A stretch of 64,000 nt of DNA from Siphonodentalium dalli (taxonomy: Eukaryota > Mollusca > Scaphopoda > Gadilida > Siphonodentaliidae). Positions 54,601-64,000 of this stretch are shown piece by piece (the first letter of the stretch is position 1; each line of letters starts with the position of its first letter). Both the position numbers and the translations under genes were made by a program. The notes under the pieces are model-generated. The model worked only from the letters and a program-made list of their open reading frames with translations. It was not told where the DNA came from and made no database searches. The stretch lies in NCBI GenBank assembly GCA_032622095.1, contig CP136064.1, positions 255,667,863 through 255,731,862 on the forward strand, in the 5' to 3' direction.

Positions 54601-57600
54601 CCCATAGGGAGTCATATGGTCATAGTCATATAAACCCTTTCTATACTACTCATTGATGAGTAGTTATCCCATAGGGAGTCATATGGTCATAGTCATATAA
54701 ACCCTTTCTATACTACTCATTGATGAGTAGTTATCCCTTAGGGAGTCATATGGTCATAGTAATATAAACCCTTTCTATACTACTCATTGACGAGTAGTTA
54801 TCCCTTAGGGAGTCATATGGTCATAGTAATATAAACCCTTTCTATACTACTCATTGACGAGTAGTTATCCCTTAGGGAGTCATATGGTCATAGTCATATA
54901 AACCCTTTCTATACTACTCATTGACGAGTAGTTATCCCTTAGGGAGTCATAGTCATATAAACCCTTTCTATACTACTCATTGACGAGTAGTTATCCCTTA
55001 GGGAGTCATATGGTCATAGTAATATAAACCCTTTCTATACTACTCATTGACGAGTAGTTATCCCTTAGGGAGTCATATGGTCATAGTCATATAAACCCTT
55101 TCTATACTACTCATTGACGAGTAGTTATCCCTTAGGGAGTCATATGGTCATAGTCATATAAACCCTTTCTATACTACTCATTGACGAGTAGTTATCCCTT
55201 AGGGAGTCATATGGTCATAGTCATATAAACCCTTTCTATACTACTCATTGACGAGTAGTTATCCCTTAGGGAGTCATATGGTCATAGACATATAAACCCT
55301 TTCTATACTACTCATTGACGAGTAGTTATCCCTTAGGGAGTCATATGGTCATAGTCATATAAACCCTTTCTATACTACTCATTGATGAGTAGTTATCCCT
55401 TAGGGAGTCATATGGTCAGTCATATAAACCCTTTCTATACTACTCATTGACGAGTAGTTATCCCTTAGGGAGTCATATGGTCATAGTCATATAAACCCTT
55501 TCTATACTACTCATTGACGAGTAGTTATCCCTTAGGGAGTCATATGGTCATAGTCATATAAACCCTTTCTATACTACTCATTGATGAGTAGTTATCCCTT
55601 AGGGAGTCATATGGTCAGTCATATAAACCCTTTCTATACTACTCATTGACGAGTAGTTATCCCTTAGGGAGTCATATGGTCATAGTCATATAAACCCTTT
55701 CTATACTACTCATTGATGAGTAGTTATCCCTTAGGGAGTCATATGGTCAGTCATATAAACCCTTTCTATACTACTCATTGATGAGTTTCTATACTACTCA
55801 TTGATGAGTAGTTATCCCTTAGGGAGTCATATGGTCATAGTCATATAAACCCTTTCTATACTACTCATTGACGAGTAGTTATCCCTTAGGGAGTCATATG
55901 GTCATAGTAATATAAACCCTTTCTATACTACTCATTGATGAGTAGTTATCCCTTAGGGAGTCATATGGTCATAGTCATATAAACCCTTTCTATATTACTC
56001 ATTGACGAGTAGTTATCCCTTAGGGAGTCATATGGTCATAGTAATATAAACCCTTTCTATACTACTCATTGATGAGTAGTTATCCCTTAGGGAGTCATAT
56101 GGTCATAGTCATATAAACCCTTTCTATATTACTCATTGACGAGTAGTTATCCCTTAGGGAGTCATATGGTCATAGTAATATAAACCCTTTCTATACTACT
56201 CATTGATGAGTAGTTATCCCTTAGGGAGTCATATGGTCATAGTCATATAAACCATTTCTATACTACTCATTGACGAGTAGTTATCCCTTAGGGAGTCATA
56301 TGGTTATAGTAATATAAACCCTTTCTATATTACTCATTGACGAGTAGTTATCCCTTAGGGAGTCATATGGTCATAGTAATATAAACCCTTTCTATACTAC
56401 TCATTGACGAGTAGTTATCCCTTAGGGAGTCATATGGTCATAGTCATATAAACCCTTTCTATACTACTCATTGACGAGTAGTTATCCCTTAGGGAGTCAT
56501 ATGGTCATAGTCATATAAACCCTTTCTATACTACTCATTGACGAGTAGTTATCCCTTAGGGAGTCATATGGTCATAGTCATATAAACCCTTTCTATACTA
56601 CTCATTGACGAGTAGTTATCCCTTAGGGAGTCATATGGTCATAGTCATATAAACCCTTTCTATACTACTCATTGACGAGTAGTTATCCCTTAGGGAGTCA
56701 TATGGTCATATAAACCCTTTCTATACTACTCATTGATGAGTAGTTATCCCTTAGGGGGTCATATGGTCATAGTAATATAAACCCTTTCTATATTACTCAT
56801 TGATGAGTAGTTATCCCTTAGGGAGTCATATGGTCATAGTCATATAAACCCTTTCTATACTACTCATTGACGAGTAGTTATCCCTTAGGGAGTCATATGG
56901 TCATAGTCATATAAACCCTTTCTATACCACTCATTGACGAGTAGTTATCCCTTAGGGAGTCATATGGTCATAGTCATATAAACCCTTTCTATACTACTCA
57001 TTGACGAGTAGTTATCCCTTAGGGAGTCATATGGCCATAGTCATATAAACCCTTTCTATACTACTCATTGATGAGTAGTTATCCCTTAGGGAGTCATATG
57101 GTCATAGTCATATAAACCCTTTCTATACTACTCATTTACGAGTAGTTATCCCTTAGGGAGTCATATGGCCATAGTCATATAAACCCTTTCTATACTACTC
57201 ATTGATGAGTAGTTATCCCTTAGGGAGTCATATGGTCATAGTCATATAAACCCTTTCTATACTACTCATTGATGAGTAGTTATCCCTTAGGGAGTCATAT
57301 CGTCATAGTCATATAAACCCTTTCTATACTACTCATTGATGAGTAGTTATCCCTTAGGGAGTCATATGGTCATAGTCATATAAACCCTTTCTATACTACT
57401 CATTGACGAGTAGTTATCCCTTAGGGAGTCATATGGTCATAGTCATATAAACCCTTTCTATACTACTCATTGATGAGTAGTTATCCCTTAGGGAGTCATA
57501 TGGTCATAGTCATATAAACCCTTTCTATACTACTCATTGACGAGTAGTTATCCCTTAGGGAGTCATATGGTCATAGTCATATAAACCCTTTCTATACCAC

Positions 57601-60600
57601 TCATTGACGAGTAGTTATCCCTTAGGGAGTCATATGGTCATAGTCATATAAACCCTTTCTATACTACTCATTGACGAGTAGTTATCCCTTAGGGAGTCAT
57701 ATGGCCATAGTCATATAAACCCTTTCTATACTACTCATTGATGAGTAGTTATCCCTTAGGGATTCATATGGTCATAGTCATATAAACCCTTTCTATACTA
57801 CTCATTTACGAGTAGTTATCCCTTAGGGAGTCATATGGCCATAGTCATATAAACCCTTTCTATACTACTCATTGATGAGTAGTTATCCCTTAGGGAGTCA
57901 TATGGTCATAGTCATATAAACCCTTTCTATACTACTCATTGATGAGTAGTTATCCCTTAGGGAGTCATATCGTCATAGTCATATAAACCCTTTCTATACT
58001 ACTCATTGATGAGTAGTTATCCCTTAGGGAGTCATATGGTCATAGTCATATAAACCCTTTCTATACTACTCATTGACGAGTAGTTATCCCTTAGGGAGTC
58101 ATATGGTCATAGTCATATAAACCCTTTCTATACTACTCATTGATGAGTAGTTATCCCTTAGGGAGTCATATCGTCATAGTCATATAAACCCTTTCTATAC
58201 TACTCATTGATGAGTAGTTATCCCTTAGGGAGTCATATGGTCATAGTCATATAAACCCTTTCTATACTACTCATTGACGAGTAGTTATCCCTTAGGGAGT
58301 CATATGGTCATAGTCATATAAACCCTTTCTATACTACTCATTGACGAGTAGTTATCCCTTAGGGAGTCATATAAACCCTTTCTATACTACTCATTGATGA
58401 GTAGTTATCCCTTAGGGAGTCATATAAACCCTTTCTATACTACTCATTGATGAGTAGTTATCCCTTATGGAGTCATATGGTCATAGTCATATAAACCCTT
58501 TCTATACTACTCATTGATGAGTAGTTATCCCTTAGGGAGTCATATAAACCCTTTCTATACTACTCATTGACGAGTAGTTATCCCTTAGGGAGTCATATAA
58601 ACCCTTTCTATACTACTCATTGACGAGTAGTTATCCCTTAGTGAGTCATATGGTCATAGTCATATAAACCCTTTCTATACTACTCATTGACGAGTAGTTA
58701 TCCCTTAGGGAGTCATATAAACCCTTTCTATACTACTCATTGACGAGTAGTTATCCCTTAGGGAGTCATATGGTCATAGTCATATAAACCCTTTCTATAC
58801 TACTCATTGACGAGTAGTTATCCCATAGGGAGTCATACGGTCAGTCATATAAACCCTTTCTATACTACTCATTGACGAGTAGTTATCCCTTAGGGAGTCA
58901 TATGGTCATAGTCATATAAACCCTTTGTATACTACTCATTGATGAGTAGTTATCCCATAGGGAGTCATATGGTCATAGTCATATAAACCCTTTCTATACT
59001 ACTCATTGACGAGTAGTTATCCCTTAGGGAGTCATATGGTCATATAAACCCTTTCTATACTACTCATTGATGAGTAGTTATCCCTTAGGGAGTCATATGG
59101 TCATAGTCATATAAACCCTTTCTATACTACTCATTGACGAGTAGTTATCCCTTAGGGAGTCATATGGTCATAGTAATATAAACCCTTTCTATATTACTCA
59201 TTGACGAGTAATTATCCCTTAGGAAGCCATATGGTCATAGTCATATAAACCCTTTCTATACTACTCATTGACGAGTAGTTATCCCTTAGGGAGTCATATA
59301 GTCATATAAACCCTTTCTATACTACTCATTGACGAGTAGATATCCCTTAGGGAGTCATATAGTCATATAAACCCTTTCTATACTACTCATTGACGAGTAG
59401 TTATCCCTTAGGGAGTCATATGGTCATAGTAATATAAACCCTTTCTATACTACTCATTGATGAGTAGTTATCCCTTAGGGAGTCATATGGTCATAGTAAT
59501 ATAAACCCTTTCTATACTACTCATTGACGAGTAGTTATCCCTTAGGGAGTCATATGGTCAGTCATATAAACCCTTTCTATACTACTCATTGACGAGTAGA
59601 TATCCCTTAGGGAGTCATATGGTCATAGTAATATAAACCCTTTCTATACTACTCATTGACGAGTAGTTATCCCTTAGGGGGTCATATGGTCATAGTCATA
59701 TAAACCCTTTCTATACTACTCATTGACGAGTAGTTATCCCTTAGGGAGTCATATGGTTATAGTAATATAAAACCTTTCTATACTACTCATTGATGACTAG
59801 CTATCCCTTAGGGAGTCATATAGTCATATAAACCCTTTCTATACTACTCATTGATGAGTAGTTATCCCTTAGGGAGTCATATGGTCATAGTCATATAAAC
59901 CCTTTCTATACTACTCATTGACGAGTAGATATCCCTTAGGGAGTCATATGGTCATAGTAATATAAACCCTTTCTATACTACTCATTGATGAGTAGTTATC
60001 CCTTAGGGAGTCATATGGTCATAGTCATATAAACCCTTTCTATACTACTCATTGACGAGTAGTTATCCATTAGGGAGTCATATGGTCATAGTCATATAAA
60101 CCCTTTCTATACTACTCATTGATGAGTAGTTATCCCTTAGGGAGTCATATCGTCATAGTCATATAAACCCTTTCTATACTACTCATTGATGAGTAGTTAT
60201 CCCTTAGGGAGTCATATGGTCATAGTCATATAAACCCTTTCTATACTACTCATTGACGAGTAGTTATCCCTTAGGGAGTCATATGGTCATAGTCATATAA
60301 ACCCTTTCTATACTACTCATTGATGAGTAGTTATCCCTTAGGGAGTCATATGGTCATAGTCATATAAACCCTTTCTATACTACTCATTGACGAGTAGTTA
60401 TCCCTTAGGGAAGTCATATAAACCCTTTCTATACTACTCATTGATGAGTAGTTATCCCTTAGGGAGTCATATAAACCCTTTCTATACTACTCATTGATGA
60501 GTAGTTATCCCTTATGGAGTCATATGGTCATAGTCATATAAACCCTTTCTATACTACTCATTGATGAGTAGTTATCCCTTAGGGAGTCATATAAACCCTT

Positions 60601-62371
60601 TCTATACTACTCATTGACGAGTAGTTATCCCTTAGGGAGTCATATAAACCCTTTCTATACTACTCATTGACGAGTAGTTATCCCTTAGTGAGTCATATGG
60701 TCATAGTCATATAAACCCTTTCTATACTACTCATTGACGAGTAGTTATCCCTTAGGGAGTCATATAAACCCTTTCTATACTACTCATTGACGAGTAGTTA
60801 TCCCTTAGGGAGTCATATGGTCATAGTCATATAAACCCTTTCTATACTACTCATTGACGAGTAGTTATCCCATAGGGAGTCATACGGTCAGTCATATAAA
60901 CCCTTTCTATACTACTCATTGACGAGTAGTTATCCCTTAGGGAGTCATATGGTCATAGTCATATAAACCCTTTGTATACTACTCATTGATGAGTAGTTAT
61001 CCCATAGGGAGTCATATGGTCATAGTCATATAAACCCTTTCTATACTACTCATTGACGAGTAGTTATCCCTTAGGGAGTCATATGGTCATATAAACCCTT
61101 TCTATACTACTCATTGATGAGTAGTTATCCCTTAGGGAGTCATATGGTCATAGTCATATAAACCCTTTCTATACTACTCATTGACGAGTAGTTATCCCTT
61201 AGGGAGTCATATGGTCATAGTAATATAAACCCTTTCTATATTACTCATTGACGAGTAATTATCCCTTAGGAAGCCATATGGTCATAGTCATATAAACCCT
61301 TTCTATACAACTCATTGACGAGTAGTTATCCCTTAGGGAGTCATATGGTCATAGTCATATAAACCCTTTCTATACTACTCATTGACGAGTAGTTATCCCT
61401 TAGGGAGTCATATGGTCATATAAACCCTTTCTATACTACTCATTGATGAGTAGTTATCCCTTAGGGAGTCATATGGTCATAGTCATATAAACCCTTTCTA
61501 TACTACTCATTGACGAGTAGTTATCCCTTAGGGAGTCATATGGTCATAGTCATATAAACCCTTTCTATACTACTCATTGACGAGTAGTTATCCCTTAGGG
61601 AGTCATATGGTCATAGTCATATAAACCCTTTCTATACTACTCATTGACGAGTAGTTATCCCTTAGGGAGTCATATGGTCATAGTAATATAAACCCTTTCT
61701 ATACTACTCATTGACGAGTAGTTATCCCTTAGGGAGTCATATGGTCATAGTCATATAAACCCTTTCTATACTACTCATTGACGAGTAGTTATCCCTTAGG
61801 GAGTCATATGGTCATAGTAATATAAACCCTTTCTATACTACTCATTGATGAGTAGTTATCCCTTAGAGAGTCATATGGTCATAGTAATATAAACCCTTTC
61901 TATACTACTCATTGATGAGTAGTTATCCCTTAGGGAGTCATATGGTCATAGTCATATAAACCCTTTCTATACTACTCATTGACGAGTAGTTATCCCTTAG
62001 GGAGTCATAGTAATATAAACCCTTTCTATACTACTCATTGATGAGTAGTTATCCCTTAGGGAGTCATATGGTCATAGTCATATAAACCCTTTCTATACTA
62101 CTCATTGACGAGTAGTTATCCCTTAGGGAGTCATATGGTCATAGTCATATAAACCCTTTCTATACTACTCATTGACGAGTAGTTATCCCTTAGGGAGTCA
62201 TATGGTCATAGTCATATAAACCCTTTCTATACTACTCATTGATGAGTAGTTATCCCTTAGGGAGTCATATGGTCATAGTCATATAAACCCTTTCTATACT
62301 ACTCATTGATGAGTAGTTATCCCTTAGGGAGTCATATGGTCATAGTCATATAAACCCTTTCTATACTACTC
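48681..62371. repeat. 67-bp satellite array, about 204 units, inside a DDX55 intron
   Basis: The unit is TCATATGGTCATAGTCATAT, AAACCCTTTCTATACTACTC, ATTGACGAGTAGTTATCCCT, TAGGGAG. Length 13,691 bp. Variants: ATTGAC/ATTGAT (roughly half and half), TAGTAATAT/TAGTCATAT, CCCTTAGGG/CCCATAGGG, a 65-bp unit lacking two bases of GGTCATAGTC, and a 53-bp unit lacking GGTCATAGTCATAT. Each unit holds the inverted repeat ACTACTC / GAGTAGT. Long segments are duplicated within the array at 670, 996 and 2047 bp. No coding potential. Confidence 0.97.
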
Positions 62372-63980
62372 CCGAAACCATATATGAAATAACAGATTGC
62401 TTTATATCTGTTATAGACCAGAGGTGTACCTGATGAGCTGCTGTGGCCAAACATTTTTTTATAGGACCAACTTTCGGTACAAAAATATGATTTCGGAACG
62501 GACTTAGTAAACATTTTCCAAACAATTGATTCCTTCTGTGTTATCAAGCTAGTACGATAAGTCAAAAAATAAACACTAAAAAAATAAACACTCAAATACA
62601 GTAAATATGACATGTTTACATAGTTCCACATGTCAACACCACTTTAGAAACAGGACCCGTTAACCAACAAACCTTTTAACGTATGGATGTTGATTGTATA
62701 CCTGTATGTGGGATGGCCCACGCTTTTGTCTGCTATCACGATAACAAATTGTATGCATGGGAACTTTGAACACAATTCCAACCGATGTATACCATATATA
62801 TACATAACTGTTATGTACTCTACGTAAAGAGCGTTCACCATGTCATATGTATAGGTTTGTAATTGAATTACTTACTAACAACAGCCCTATTTATCAATTA
62901 TCATGACAAGTGTAAGATGGACATGTTGTCGTGTGATGTGTGGATGCTTGCTGCATGTTTGGCCTTTGACCCGGGGCTGCTGTGTTGCATAAGATGTGTT
63001 TATTTATTATTTATTTTAATACGGACTTATTTTTCCTCCAAAACCATCAGGATATACTGATAGTCAAACACTGCATAACAATACACATAAACATACCACC
63101 AGAAAAGGTGTGCCATTTATAATAAGGTTTATAAAATCAAAATATATAATATCTGACAGCGATAAACTGTTGCTGTATGTATGCATCTATGGAAACCATT
63201 TAACTCTATCCATATATTTATGAATTTACTAACAATTTTCATCCTATAGGCAACGATAACCCTTAACGATATTATGAGTAACTGCTCGTCCAATAAGAGA
63301 CGATAACCTTCAACTATATATAGTTTGCCCAAATTATCATATCTGACATACACGTTAACATGTTGGCATAGAACTTAACTAATGGGAAAGGAGTGATATA
63401 CATTATAACTGTAAGATGTGCGACGTATACATCATACATAAATGGGGAGGGTTACTATGCATCATAACTATGGATGGAAATGTGGTAATATACGTCATAA
63501 ACATATATTTGGGAATTTGCAAACAATATCCATACATCTAATATACTACGATGACCTTTAACTATATTTATCGGGACCTACATGTGTATATTCTCATCCA
63601 ATGCACACTACGATGACCTTTAACTATATTTATCGGGAACTACAGGTATATATACTCATCCAATGCATGCTACGATGACCTTTATCTATATTTGTGTAAC
63701 TATGGGTGTGTAACTTCTCTGTATACTCAATATATACATGTATATGCCTTATACTATTATCGCATAATTAAAACTTCACATAACCGATGAATAATCAACC
63801 GTTCTACTATCCTAACTGTTTTTGTTGACTTTTAGATAGCCGTGGGTTCACGCCTTCCGGTTACCAGTCGATGCATCACGCGGGTTTTTATCTGGCTGCT
63901 CGGTGTGTCGGTGTGGTGCTTGCGGACCTTGCCAATAAGTTATCATTCCTGACATCCCCTTTGGCATAATTGCCATAAAC
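62372..63980. other. unique island between two blocks of the 67-bp satellite
   Basis: Starts CCCGAAACCATATATGAAAT right after a broken unit and ends TTGCCATAAAC before the satellite resumes. AT-rich, no exon recognised on either strand. In particular the expected DDX55 motif-IV exon (FFSTC) was not found. It contains a 62-bp minisatellite (63546-63720). Confidence 0.7.
63546..63720. repeat. 62-bp minisatellite, three diverged copies
   Basis: CTACGATGACCTTTAACTAT starts at 63546 and 63608, with a diverged copy at 63670. Each is followed by ATTTATCGGGA..TAC and CTCATCCAATGCA. Confidence 0.85.
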
Positions 63981-64000
63981 CATATAAACCCTTTCTATAC
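63981..64000. repeat. 67-bp satellite resumes at the window edge
   Basis: The last 20 bases, CATATAAACCCTTTCTATAC, are identical to positions within the 67-bp unit. The array is cut by the window end. Confidence 0.85.

Noticed and set aside
48681-62371. CRISPR-like array
   Set aside because: Same reason: contiguous 67-bp units, variants only, no spacers.
62332-63353. missing DDX55 exon in the island
   Set aside because: Looked on the minus strand for an FFSTC-like motif IV ending in the split codon needed to join 48515; none found. Open frames here show no helicase motif.
63840-63960. tRNA or other RNA gene near the GGTTCACGCC phrase
   Set aside because: GGGTTCACGCCTTCC only loosely resembles a B box (GGTTCGANTCC), and no A box or cloverleaf could be placed.
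1-64000. LTR retroelements, endogenous viruses, Polintons
   Set aside because: No long direct terminal repeats, reverse transcriptase, integrase, capsid or envelope similarity was recognised anywhere in the window.

Overview
The window comes from an AT-rich, repeat-heavy animal genome, most likely an invertebrate. The one protein-coding gene I can support has short exons, with GT-AG splice sites, spread over large introns full of small DNA transposons. I would guess a marine lophotrochozoan (mollusc-like) from the style of the repeats, but nothing here proves a clade. No bacterial gene, CRISPR array, tRNA gene, retrovirus or LTR element was seen.

Gene content: nine consecutive exons on the minus strand (48515 down to 26413) encode the C-terminal 306 residues and the stop codon of a DEAD-box RNA helicase closely matching DDX55 (yeast Spb4), a 60S ribosome-assembly factor. 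All eight splice junctions keep the reading frame. The exons carry helicase motifs V and VI, the Spb4-type C-terminal extension and a Lys-rich tail. The N-terminal half, with the Q motif, Walker A, DEAD and SAT motifs, must lie beyond position 64000.

Layout: 1-7.2 kb is intergenic DNA with hairpin-bearing miniature transposons. 7.16-7.5 kb holds a small 119-bp tandem repeat, followed by a 6.2-kb satellite of about 168 units of 37 bp (7764-13966). 14-26 kb holds degenerate tandem repeats, miniature elements and a 5S rRNA-like fragment, with no convincing gene. 26.4-48.5 kb is the DDX55 3' half. Its introns hold TTAA-flanked elements, hAT-like elements (one with transposase remnants), a TA-flanked element and several minisatellites. 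48.68-62.37 kb is a 13.7-kb satellite of about 204 units of 67 bp inside a DDX55 intron. 62.37-63.98 kb is a unique island, after which the same satellite starts again at the window edge.

Most notable: (1) one self-complementary hairpin module of about 69 bp is carried inside at least four miniature-transposon families with different outer ends; (2) the 67-bp satellite begins exactly inside a truncated copy of one of these hairpin elements, suggesting the element seeded the satellite; (3) the core of the 37-bp satellite recurs, inverted, in the adjacent 119-bp repeat; (4) one DDX55 intron is almost filled by a 3.35-kb segment bounded by 51-bp inverted repeats differing at one base; (5) several nested insertions have readable target-site duplications and give a relative chronology.
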